The position numbers were made by a program, and so were the translations under genes. A stretch of DNA of 64,000 bases, from NCBI GenBank assembly GCA_025642075.2, contig JAODUO010001319.1, positions 215,001 through 279,000 on the forward strand, given 5' to 3'. Source of the DNA: Ridgeia piscesae (Eukaryota; Annelida; Polychaeta; Sabellida; Siboglinidae). How positions within the stretch are numbered: position 1 is the first letter of the stretch; each line of letters starts with the position of its first letter. The notes below the pieces were generated by a model. That model ran no database searches. It saw only the letters and a program-made list of their open reading frames with translations, and had not been told where the DNA came from. Positions 35,639-46,504 of the stretch are shown piece by piece.

Positions 35639-36081
35639 AAAACAGTCCTTTACTCACTTCTTTGATAGCTATGTATTTTTCTTCTTCTCTTATGTTTGGA
35701 CTCGATAACTAACCCAAGTTAATGTTGAGTTTCCTGTAACTATGTTACACCAACAGCTTCTTCACATTCTGCTTCTTTTTCTAATTTATTTCATAAGCTT
35801 GATGGATTCTTTAATATATAAAATAACTCCGCCTCCCCTTCTTCCTAATCTATCTTTCCTAAACATTACATACCCTGTCATTCCTATTCGGCATCTGATA
35901 TATCGGGTGTGGCCCAAGATTCAGTTATACCTATTATGTGAGGGTCAATATCTTCTACCATAATGTTTAGTTCATTTATTTTGTTTACTATGCTCCTTGC
36001 ATTTAAACAAACATGTTATAACCAATTCCGTAGGGCTTTCCAGGCTGTTCTTTGCTGATGTCTTTTTGCTATCTTAATACA

Positions 36082-36137
36082 CACATACATACATACATAC
36101 ATACACACATACATACATACACACATACATACATACA
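36082..36137. repeat. (ACAT)n microsatellite
   Basis: ACAT/ACAC tetramers lie just upstream of the LINE 5' end, similar to those flanking its 3' end (32745-33180). The LINE may have inserted into an ACAT microsatellite. Confidence 0.85.
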
Positions 36138-36144
36138 AGTACTA

Positions 36145-36215
36145 ATTCCAATGCGGATCCCCCAACAATGATCTTCAAAATATTCAAGTTGGTTGGTTGA
36201 TTGGAAGAAGAAGAT
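36145..36215 (+). repeat. Short dispersed repeat, also near 56415-56500
   Basis: ATGCGGATCCCCCAACAATG followed by ATCTTCAAAATATTCAAGTT and GGTTGGTTGATTGG resembles the segment at 56415-56500 ending AATGTTGAAGTTGATTGGTT. It could be the 3' end of a SINE or LINE family; unidentified. Confidence 0.45.
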
Positions 36216-36910
36216 TATCTTGTGGTGTTTATGTTCACTTTTGCAGTCGCCTTTGTGGGAATTATAAATCTAGCAGTAATGCTAAGTTCATATAACCCTG
36301 TCAACACACTGACATCCAAGTACCTGTGACTTGCTGGAAAATCTGCATTGGACTAGTTGACAAGTAGCTGTGTATAGAAGGCTTGGTCTTGTTCTGTCAG
36401 GGTTGATCAGATACAGCCACTTGACACTGCCACTGAAGCACAACAGCTAATCTGCCAGCTGTGTCACTAGTTAGTTCTGGGTGACTGACCACCAACTGTC
36501 AAGTCGTAAAACCAGCAAAACTGCTGTGACCCATTTGCACAAAACCAGTGACATCTCAGGTCTCAGGTTGTTTACTCCAAACAGCCCAAACTTGGGCTAA
36601 CGCAGGAGTTTGTGCCAAGAAGCAAAACTTTTGCTTACTATGTTAAGTAAGACATCCAATTTACTCTTTGGTTACCACCACTAATTATTACCTGATTTCA
36701 ATTAAATATCCTAGAGTTGTTATAACAATAAGTCTACAGCAACTGTAGTTGTTAATCATAAGGATTAATGACATTTTACTAATAATATGCATATATATAT
36801 AGACAGAACACAATTAAATTTTCATGTGCCATTTGTCCTATCATTTTGGCTAACTTCCTGAAAGGTCAAAACATTCTGATACTGGCAGTTTACAAGGCAA
36901 GAGGCCCTAC

Positions 36911-36985
36911 CTCACAACCATTCTGCTGACATGTCCAGTCTCAGTGGCATGTCTCATGTCCTCCAGGGTCAATGCAGTCTTCCAT
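36911..36985 (-). CDS. Candidate internal coding exon, 75 nt
   Basis: The minus-strand acceptor TTTTTTTACATCTTGTCACAG is excellent and the donor is GTGAG/GTAGGG. With one incoming base, the exon reads WKTALTLEDMRHATETGH then VSRMVV, ending two bases into an Arg codon. Incoming and outgoing phases match the 139 nt exon of the tandem units upstream (GAC AG + A) and the exon at 31284 downstream (AG + A). The other two frames hit stops. No family is recognised. Splice-site quality and phase agreement are the evidence. Confidence 0.5.
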
Positions 36986-36999
36986 CTGTGACAAGATGT

Positions 37000-39900
37000 A
37001 AAAAAAGATTAGTTTCAAGGGAACCCTGACCCAATCCGTGAAAATCACGGAGCTGTTTCGACCAGACACCGCGTTTGCAGTCGACAGAGAGAAAATGACA
37101 CTGTGGTGATCTAATAATCTGCACCTGCTATAATTGACTGTGGTTGGACATAATCCCCCCTGGACATAATCCCTTCCTGACATAATCCACTCAGACAAAA
37201 CGCCCTCAGTCAAAATCCCTTCCAGACAAAATCCCCTTAATAAACTTGTTAATTAAGGGAATACATGTTCAATATTATAATACAAATTAATAGCTAGAGC
37301 AGTTTTCTGTAATGTCTAGAAATGTGTGAATTGGCAAGTATGGAACACCACAAATGTACAAGCAAAACATTTTAATTTCAAATTGAGGGTAATTGGCATA
37401 CATCTAGAACAGGGCAATTAATTTCCATGGGCGAGATAGACTGGTTTTGAACAAATGTCATAGTAGACAAATTATCCTATTTAACAGAATGACGTTAGAC
37501 GAAATGTCATACAGACCCAAACAGGCATGTGTTCTTACAGTGATTCGTCCGTGCACTGGCGTATGTAGTACACATGGATCGCGTGTTGAGTCACATGTCA
37601 CATCACTGTAGATAGATTTCACACTGCAGTTGCTGAACTTTACCTGGTTAACACATCACACATGGGTTATTTCAACTAACTCACTGAACTTATTTATATT
37701 TTATCAAAATGCCCAAACTAATTCCATTAACTTTTTTGGAATAGGTTAGTTTAATTAAATGATTAAATCTGGTGATAGTCACTGACCTGCCAGTTGTCAG
37801 AGCTGCAGTGGTCACTACCACTGTGCAGTGACCACAGTCCACTCAATCAACATCTGACAAATGTCCAGGCACAGGCATTGTTTGAACAATGTCATTGTCC
37901 AGCCAGTGTCATTCAGTGACTAAACTCCACTGGGATTGTCAGACTGGAAGATCTGGCAGTGCACTGTATTATGTAAGAGTAGGGACTTTTAACACCCACC
38001 ATTTGAAGGGCATAAACACATTGGGTGTATCCAGAGTCTAGGGTGTAGGGACGGTTGCCCAGTGGACAACTGCCCAGTGGACAGTTGCCCAGGTGGGCAG
38101 AAATAAAGTATAGTCCCCAAAAACCATAGAAAGTAGGTCAGTTTTGCCTAGGAAAAAATCCCAGGAAATTTTTGTTTCTAGTTAATACTATTTATATATG
38201 GTCTTGCATACTTAAGCACATCGGAAAATATTCATGCATCTGAAAATCAGGTGCCAGTGTAGGTCATTGATGTGATGGTCAGTCTTATTCAAGTGATCTG
38301 GACCACTGTCACATGTCATTAAGCAATATTAAATACATATAACATTTGGACTGAAGATCGTAATATAAGATATACATGTGAAGTAATTTGATATACTAAA
38401 TTATGTCAGTCATGCATTGCAAAACTACAGCCTGTGACTGTTGACAACTGTCACCCCCTGGTCAGCCTGAATAGACATGCTAGCAGAATTAAACCTCACT
38501 TCTGGAAAAAAGGCAGTCTCTGGGTAAAATGTTTGAAAAGTGCATCACATTGTTTCAGTGTATCCTAAACTACATGGCGTCATTATGTCATGACTCAACA
38601 ACTGTTAGCATGGTGCAATCCACACATAGGCCACAGCTTTAAAACTATTTAGCTCTCCATATTCTTCACACCCAAGACACATTTTGAAATGTTATAAATA
38701 TTTTAATCATCTCAGTGGGCCAGCTAGATAGCACACAGAACTGATGGACATGTGGGTTTACCTGCAGACAGACAGACGGGCAGTGACAAACTGTTTTATA
38801 ATATAGATGAGTAAAGGTTTGAGTGATGATTACTTTGTGAAAAATCAGTGCTTGGTACCAATAAGTATGAGTAACAAGTACTTTAGCCCCAATCCTGTCT
38901 GCCAGTCTTTTACATGTTAACAAGAGAAACAGGAGGAATTGTAGGAAGTACTTACAGAACAATTACATTTGTATGCAACATTTGTGTTTTATGTTTAATA
39001 TTATATAAATTAATGACTTTCAAATTAATGTTTAGTACAGTATAGTGATTAACATTATTTATACACATGTATGTCAGTATATATTTCAGACAGTTAGACG
39101 AAATGTGTATTTTTTCTCCCTGTGATATTTTCCTGTGACCTTTTATTTCCTACATTTGTTGCCAAGCTGTGGTCATATGCAAACATGGACAATTGCTCAG
39201 TGGCAAACACAGTTTTATATAGAGATCCATCCTCACACGCCCAGGGTTGTTGCTGATGAATACATTAGTACTACCCCTGGGTAGGCAACACCACCCCTCG
39301 TTGAATCCTCTGCAAAACTCTAAATTTATATTCAACCAATGAAACTGCCCATAACTAATTTAGGTGGTCAGGTAAAATCATTTTGCATGATTTCAGCCAC
39401 ATGCTGTGTTGTGTTACGTGAAATGTTTGCGATATATAACCAAATAGTCTAATACAGAAAACCGTTCAGCTGCTAATGTGATTGGGCGAATGGGTCATGA
39501 TACTGGGATTATCATAAATTGTTTGTCTGTCTTCAAATTGGGGTGGGTATTTACATTGTTCACACAGCTGAAACAGTCATGACTGTTAATTGCATGTTCA
39601 ACTCAGTGAACTATACTACTATAAGATTTGCCATGGCTTGTTTGCATGGCAAATTGCCCTGGCTAGTGAGGATGTAGAGACACATCACCCATCATTTGGA
39701 TGGGCAAGACCCCTTCTGGGTGGGTAGAAATATCACTGGATGGGTAAAAAATAAGAAGCAGTTGTGTTGTTGCCATTGTTGCTGTTGTTGTGTCAATGTT
39801 TTGGGAGCTGGAGGGGAATTCCACCCTCTGCTTTCTTTATTTAAAAATGTATATAATATTATGCATGGTCCAAAAAAATCCACAATCATAATTTTCTGTT

Positions 39901-40000
39901 GGGATGTACTGATCAAATGATATATGAATTGCTAAGATTAATATGGTGGTTATTTTATAAACATCCAACCAATACAAAGATAAGTGAAACTGTTGCAACT
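37000..40000. other. Mostly anonymous sequence with short tandem repeats
   Basis: A GACATAATCCC/GACAAAATCCC repeat of about 17 bp occurs six times at 37146-37236, and a 15-16 bp CAGTGGACAACTGCCC repeat three times near 38050-38095. A segment at 39760-39840 (GTT-rich, then GGAATTCCACCC) faintly echoes the array unit. No exon beyond 36985 was identified here. Confidence 0.4.
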
Positions 40001-41020
40001 TGGGTAATTCAACGTCTTGGTAATTTATTTTGTTTTAAAACTAACGGGACAATAATGTCTCAATGTCATTGATAAGATTTTTTTTAACTGATCCCTTTTG
40101 ATCATAAATAAATTATTCTGCATAAATTATATTTTGCATTGAATAACTCAAGCACCTTTTGTTCACGGTCACAGTCCATTTGTCACACCTTTTTGGGTCT
40201 CCAGAGCAAAGAAAGACAATTTTTGGGATGAGATGTACTCTTACAGACCAAACTTGTAATGAATGTTGAATATCTCACAAATCACCTGTAATCAGAACAA
40301 GCTGTTTAAGTAAAGTAATAACTCAGAATATTTATTTAGTATAAAGAATATCAGTCATTTGGTGTAAATCCACCCCTAGGGGGTGAATTGTCTCCAAGCT
40401 CATGTTGTTGTTTACATCATGCTAGCATGCACTACCAGGATGGTACAGTTCAATAGGCCATTTTATAAATAAATGAAATATGTATACAGGCACTGAGTCA
40501 TGGAATCTGGATAAAATAGTCACCACTTTAAAGCATGGATTGCCTACTTTTGACATAACCTTGGGTCATGTTTCATCAGATTCTGGCTTAGCCATCCATG
40601 GCAGAAATTAGTTTATTTTGGCTGACCAATTAAATGAATTGTTACTAAGGACAATACACTAGTGATGAAAGTAGGTGTCTACTTTTCACTCCTGGTGGTA
40701 GGTGAGGGATGGGACCCATTTTACTAATGTTGTTAAGAGCTCTTAAACCCGATTTTGCACTTTAAAACCAATGTTTACCTTTAACGGATATCATGAATAT
40801 CTGAAACTGTCAACACCAAGACCCGCTAACAGGACATCGTCACTGGTGTGTCATGGAAATAGTGTCCTCAATAAAACAGCAATGTATATTTTTATTTTGA
40901 TAAAGTTTATTTATATTAATAATTAATTTGATTTAATGGTGAATTTTCCTTAAGAGGTTTTATTTTAATGAAACAATACCAGGAGTCTGATAAGGGTGGA
41001 ATTCTTCCCCAGCACTCTAC

Positions 41021-41159
41021 CTGTCCAGACCCCACATGTGCTGAATACTGTCATTCTCTGTTGCTGTTGCCTTCACAGTTGTTGTTGTTGTTATTTCCAT
41101 CACTTGTGTTGTTGTTGCCATCATTGCTGTTGCCTTCACTGCTGCTGGTGCAGATGTAG
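41021..41159 (-). CDS. Array copy 1, exon b (139 nt), Thr/Ala-rich
   Basis: The acceptor CCTTGTGTGTTTCAG and donor GGACAG/GTAGAG bound an open frame that uses two incoming bases: TSAPAAVKATAMMATTT, then QVMEITTTTTVKATATEN and DSIQHMWGLD plus AG. Low complexity comes from a GTT repeat on the plus strand. The incoming phase matches exon a (41314-41362) and the outgoing phase matches 36985. The frame stays open in all four copies despite length changes in copy 4. Function unknown. Confidence 0.45.
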
Positions 41160-41313
41160 CTGAAACACACAAGGTTGTGTCATCACAGTACATCAACGAA
41201 GCGGTGTGTCATACAGAGTCCTTGAGGGGGGAGGATGGTCATACAACTGGCACAAAGGTTGCTTCTGAATACAGACAACTGCAACTAGTCTGTGCAGATT
41301 TGTTCCGACTCAC

Positions 41314-41362
41314 CGCCCCCTTCTTGTTGGCAGTAAATGCTTGCCACAATGGCCAGCCTTGG
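41314..41362 (-). CDS. Array copy 1, exon a (49 nt)
   Basis: The acceptor GTCTGCTGTTCACCCTTCAG and donor GGGGGCG/GTGAGT are both strong. Phase 0 in, phase 1 out: PRLAIVASIYCQQEGG. The sequence is unchanged in all four units. The overlapping plus-strand frame (41177-41416, 79 codons) is broken by indels in copies 3 and 4, whereas this minus-strand reading is not. Confidence 0.45.
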
Positions 41363-41485
41363 CTGAAGGGTGAACAGCAGACATCATGGTTGACTGGTCA
41401 CTTACTCATCTTGTGATCTCTGCTCTTATGTAATTGTCTAAAGTCTAATACATTGTCATAGTCTGCCTCACAACCAATTTCTCAC

Positions 41486-41506
41486 CTCATGCACTGTATC
41501 TTCATA
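41486..41506 (-). CDS. Array copy 1, possible 21 nt microexon
   Basis: The acceptor CCCTTTCAACACAG and donor CATGAG/GTGAGA enclose seven codons (YEDTVHE) in phase 0/0, compatible with exon a. In copy 4 the acceptor AG has changed to AC, so it would be lost there. Its very small size makes chance plausible. Confidence 0.25.
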
Positions 41507-42650
41507 CTGTGTTGAAAGGGACATGTAATGATAGTCTTAAAACATGAAGTCACAGGCTTAATACCCAAACAACTTAGCAGGCTGCCTTGTATGTGTACAT
41601 GTAATTATAGCCTTAAAACATGAAGTCACAGGCTTAATACCCAAACAACTTAGCAGGCTGCCTTGTAAGTGTCCAAGCAGTCAATAATCAGGCCTCTGAG
41701 CGAAGCAAAGACCTGTTTTAATTTTGTTTACAGTTTATTCATTGGTCAATATTTAAATATATGACACATACCTAACTTGTAGGTAATTCGGCTGACCACC
41801 TGCCCACCCAACCGCCTGCCTACCCACCCATGTGGCAAAAGAAAGACAATTTTTGGGATGAGATGTACTCTTACAGACCAAACTTGTAATGAATGTTGAA
41901 TATCTCACAAATCACCTGTAATCAGAACAAGCTGTTTAAGTAAAGTAATAACTCAGAATATTTATTTAGTATAAAGAATATCAGTCATTTGGTGTAAATC
42001 CACCCCTAGGGGGTGAATTGTCTCCAAGCTCATGTTGTTGTTTACATCATGCTAGCATGCACTACCAGGATGGTACAGTTCAATAGGCCATTTTATAAAT
42101 AAATGAAATATGCATACAGGCACTGAGTCATGGAATCTGGATAAAATAGTCACCACTTTAAAGCATGGGTTGCCTACTTTTGACATAACCTTGGGTCATA
42201 TTTCATCAGATTCTGGCTTAGCCATCCATGGCAGAAATTAGTTTATTTTGGCTGACCAATTAAATGAATTGTTACTAAGGACAATACACTAGTGATGAAA
42301 ATAGGTGTCTACCTTTCACTCCTGGTGGTAGGTGAGGGATGGGACCCATTTTACTAATGTTGTTAGGAGCTCTTAAACCCGATTTTGCACTTTAAAACCA
42401 ATGTTTACCTTTAACGGATATCATGAATATCTTAAACTGTCAACACCAAGACCCGCTAACAGGACATCGTCACTGGTGTGTCATGGAAATAGTGTCCTCA
42501 ATAAAACAGCAATGTACATTTTTATTTTGATAAAGTTTATTTATATTAATAATTAATCTGATTTAATGGTGAATTTTCCTTAAGAGGTTTTATTTTAATG
42601 AAACAATACCAGGAGTCTGATAAGGGTGGAATTCTTCCCCAGCACTCTAC

Positions 42651-42789
42651 CTGTCCAGACCCCACATGTGCTGAATACTGTCATTCTCTGTTGCTGTTGC
42701 CTTCACAGTTGTTGTTGTTGTTATTGCCATCACTGGTGTTGTTGTTGCCATCATTGCTGTTGCCTTCACTGCTGCTGGTGCAGATGTAG
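42651..42789 (-). CDS. Array copy 2, exon b
   Basis: Same structure as copy 1. Two amino-acid changes from substitutions (Q to P and E to A in the MATTTQVMEI region), frame intact, splice sites retained. Confidence 0.42.
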
Positions 42790-42943
42790 CTGAAACACAC
42801 AAGGTTGTGTCATCACAGTACATCAACGAAGCGGTGTGTCATACAGAGTCCTTGAGGGGGGAGGATGGTCATACAACTGGCACAAAGGTTGCTTCTGAAT
42901 ACAGACAACTGCAACTAGTCTGTGCAGATTTGTTCCGCCTCAC

Positions 42944-42992
42944 CGCCCCCTTCTTGTTGGCAGTAAATGCTTGCCACAATGGCCAGCCTTGG
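42944..42992 (-). CDS. Array copy 2, exon a
   Basis: Identical 49 nt exon; the donor becomes CG/GTGAGG. Acceptor unchanged. Confidence 0.42.
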
Positions 42993-44204
42993 CTGAAGGG
43001 TGAACAGCAGACGTCATGGTTGACTGGTCACTTACTCATCTTGTGATGTCTGCTCTTATGTAATTGTCTAAAGTCTAACACATTGTCATAGTCTGCCTCA
43101 CAACCAATTTCCCACCTCATGCACTGTATCTTCATACTGTGTTGAAAGGGACATGTAATTATAGCCTTAAAACATGAAGTCACAGGCTTAATACCCAAAC
43201 AACTTAGCAGGCTGCCTTGTAAGTGTCCAAGCAGTCAATAATCAGGCCTCTGAGCGAAGCAAAGACCTGTTTTAATTTTGTTTACAGTTTATTCATTGGT
43301 CAATATTTAAATATATGACACATACCTAACTTGTAGGTAATTCGGCTGACCACCTGCCCACCCAACCGCCTGTCTACCCACCCATGTGGCAAAAGAAAGA
43401 CAATTTTTGGGATGAGATGTACTCTTACAGACCAAACTTGTAATGAATGTTGAATATCTCACAAATCACCTGTAATCAGAACAAGCTGTTTAAGTAAAGT
43501 AATAACTCAGAATATTTATTTAGTATAAAGAATATCAGTCATTTGGTGTAAATCCACCCCTAGGGGGTGAATTGTCTCCAAGCTCATGTTGTTGTTTACA
43601 TCATGCTAGCATGCACTACCAGGATGGTACAGTTCAATAGGCCATTTTATAAATAAATGAAATATGCATACAGGCACTGAGTCATGGAATCTGGATAAAA
43701 TAGTCACCACTTTAAAGCATGGGTTGCCTACTTTTGACATAACCTTGGGTCATATTTCATCAGATTCTGGCTTAGCCATCCATGGCAGAAATTTGTTTAT
43801 TTTGGCTGACCAATTAAATGAATTGTTACTAAGGACAATACACTAGTGATGAAAATAGGTGTCTACCTTTCACTCCTGGTGGTAGGTGAGGGATGGGACC
43901 CATTTTACTAATGTTGTTAGGAGCTCTTAAACCCGATTTTGCACTTTAAAACCAATGTTTACCTTTAACGGATATCATGAATATCTTAAACTGTCAACAC
44001 CAAGACCCGCTAACAGGACATCGTCACTGGTGTGTCATGGAAATAGTGTCCTCAATAAAACAGCAATGTACATTTTTATTTTGATAAAGTTTATTTATAT
44101 TAATAATTAATCTGATTTAATGGTGAATTTTCCTTAAGAGGTTTTATTTTAATGAAACAATACCAGGAGTCTGATAAGGGTGGAATTCTTCCCCAGCACT
44201 CTAC

Positions 44205-44343
44205 CTGTCCAGACCCCACATGTGCTGAATACTGTCATTCTCTGTTGCTGTTGCCTTCACAGTTGTTGTTGTTGTTATTGCCATCACTGGTGTTGTTGTT
44301 GCCATCATTGCTGTTGCCTTCACTGCTGCTGGTGCTGATGTAG
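44205..44343 (-). CDS. Array copy 3, exon b
   Basis: As copy 2, with one further change at the third position of the second serine-threonine codon (TCT to TCA, synonymous). Splice sites retained. Confidence 0.42.
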
Positions 44344-44496
44344 CTGAAACACACAAGGTTGTGTCATCACAGTACATCAACGAAGCGGTGTGCCATACAG
44401 AGTCCTTGAGGGGGAGGATGGTCATACAACTGGCACAAAGGTTGCTTCTGAATACAGACAACTGCAACTAGTCTGTGCAGATTTGTTCCGCCTCAC

Positions 44497-44545
44497 CGCC
44501 CCCTTCTTGTTGGCAGTAAATGCTTGCCACAATGGCCAGCCTTGG
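44497..44545 (-). CDS. Array copy 3, exon a
   Basis: Identical 49 nt exon with intact AG acceptor and GT donor. A one-base deletion at about 44411-44415 lies in the intron between exons a and b and breaks only the plus-strand frame. Confidence 0.42.
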
Positions 44546-45757
44546 CTGAAGGGTGAACAGCAGACGTCATGGTTGACTGGTCACTTACTCATCTTGTGAT
44601 GTCTGCTCTTATGTAATTGTCTAAAGTCTAACACATTGTCATAGTCTGCCTCACAACCAATTTCCCACCTCATGCACTGTATCTTCATACTGTGTTGAAA
44701 GGGACATGTAATTATAGCCTTAAAACATGAAGTCACAGGCTTAATACCCAAACAACTTAGCAGGCTGCCTTGTAAGTGTGCAAGCAGTCAATAATCAGGC
44801 CTCTGAGCGAAGCAAAGACCTGTTTTAATTTTGTTTACAGTTTATTCATTGGTCAAGATTTAAATATATGACACATACCTAACTTGTAGGTAATTCGGCT
44901 GACCACCTGCCCACCCAACCGCCTGCCTACCCACCCATGTGGCAAAAGAAAGACAATTTTTGGGATGAGATGTACTCTTACAGACCAAACTTGTAATGAA
45001 TGTTGAATATCTCACAAATCACCTGTAATCAGAACAAGCTGTTTAAGTAAAGTAATAACTCAGAATATTTATTTAGTATAAAGAATATCAGTCATTTGGT
45101 GTAAATCCACCCCTAGGGGGTGAATTGTCTCCAAGCTCATGTTGTTGTTTACATCATGCTAGCATGCACTACCAGGATGGTACAGTTCAATAGGCCATTT
45201 TATAAATAAATGAAATATGCATACAGGCACTGAGTCATGGAATCTGGATAAAATAGTCACCACTTTAAAGCATGGGTTGCCTACTTTTGACATAACCTTG
45301 GGTCATATTTCATCAGATTCTGGCTTAGCCATCCATGGCAGAAATTAGTTTATTTTGGCTGACCAATTAAATGAATTGTTACTAAGGACAATACACTAGT
45401 GATGAAAATAGGTGTCTACTTTACACTCCTGGTGGTAGGTGAGGGATGGGACCCATTTTACTAATGTTGTTAAGAGCTCTTAAACCCGATTTTGCACTTT
45501 AAAACCAATGTTTACCTTTAACGGATATCATGAATATCTTAAACTGTCAACACCAAGACCCGCTAACAGGACATCGTCACTGGTGTGTCATGGAAATAGT
45601 GTCCTCAATAAAACAGCAATGTACATTTTTATTTTGATAAAGTTTATTTATATTAATAATTAATTTGATTTAATGGTGAATTTTCCTTAAGAGGTTTTAT
45701 TTTAATGAAACAATACCAGGAGTCTGATAAGGGTGGAATTCTTCCCCAGCACTCTAC

Positions 45758-45905
45758 CTGTCCAGGCCCCACATGTGCTGAATACTGTCATTCTCTGTTG
45801 CTGTTGCCTTCACAGTTGTTGTTGTTGTTTTGTTATTGCCATCACTGGTGTTGTTGTTGTTGCCATCATTGCTGTTGCCTTCACTGCTGCTGGGTGCAGA
45901 TGTAG
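45758..45905 (-). CDS. Array copy 4, exon b (148 nt) with compensating indels
   Basis: Three insertions of 1, 3 and 5 bases relative to copies 2 and 3 total nine, so the exon ends stay in phase. The middle is read in a shifted frame (SSSEGNSNDGNNNNTSDGNN instead of the Ala/Thr-rich version) and returns to TTTTTVKATATENDSIQHMW before the donor. The frame remains open. Either selection kept the frame or this is luck in a slippage-prone GTT repeat. Confidence 0.42.
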
Positions 45906-46057
45906 CTGAAACACACAAGGTTGTGTCATCACAGTACATCAACGAAGCGGTGTGTCATACAGAGTCCTTGAGGGGGGGGTGGTCATACAACTGGCACAAA
46001 GGTTGCTTCTGAATACAGACAACTGCAACTAGTCTGTGCAGATTTGTTCCGCCTCAC

Positions 46058-46106
46058 CGCCCCCTTCTTGTTGGCAGTAAATGCTTGCCACAATGGCCAG
46101 CCTTGG
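46058..46106 (-). CDS. Array copy 4, exon a
   Basis: Identical 49 nt exon with intact splice dinucleotides. It is the most upstream cassette on the minus strand; no exon further upstream could be assigned. Confidence 0.4.
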
Positions 46107-46504
46107 CTGAAGGGTGAACAGATGACGTCATGGTTGACTGGTCACTTACTCATCTTGTGATCTCTGCTCTTATGTAATTGTCTAAAGTCTAACACATTGT
46201 CATAGTCTGCCTCACAACCAATTTCCCACTTCATGCACTGTATCTTCATAGTGTGTTGAAAGGGACATGTAATTATAGCCTTAAAACATGAAGTCACAGA
46301 CTTAGTACCCAAACAACTTAGCAGGCTGCCTTGTAGGTGTGCAAGCAGTCGATAATCAGGCCTCTGAGCGAAGCAAAGACCTGTTTTAATTTTTTTAAAG
46401 TTTATTCATTGGTCAAGATTTAAATATATGACACATACCTAACTTGAAGGTAATTCGGCTGACCACCTGCCCACCTACCTGCCTGCCTACCCACCCATGT
46501 GGCA

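Larger units (their letters stand above)
33181..36060 (-). mobile_element. CR1-like LINE, nearly full ORF2, minus strand
   Basis: The element runs from an endonuclease start near 36020 to a 3' tail of two ATTTAACAAG repeats at 33181-33200. The order is: endonuclease N-terminus (LNARSIVNKINELNIM, GITESWA; one shift, then GYVMFRKDRLGRRGGGV), endonuclease C-terminus (GCSDHNQIHFII), linker, RT, and a C-terminal domain (ECGLTTLETRRLRGDQIEVF). Two or three frameshifts are seen, so it is recent but defective. It lies in the putative intron between the exons at 36.9 and 31.28 kb, in the same orientation. ORF1 is absent, which suggests 5' truncation. Confidence 0.9.

Noticed and set aside
33307..35963. 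Plus-strand frames within the LINE region
   Set aside because: Antisense shadows of the minus-strand LINE ORF.
41177..41416. A 79-codon plus-strand ORF repeated in the array as a gene
   Set aside because: Broken by indels in array copies 3 and 4, while the opposite-strand exon readings survive all four copies.
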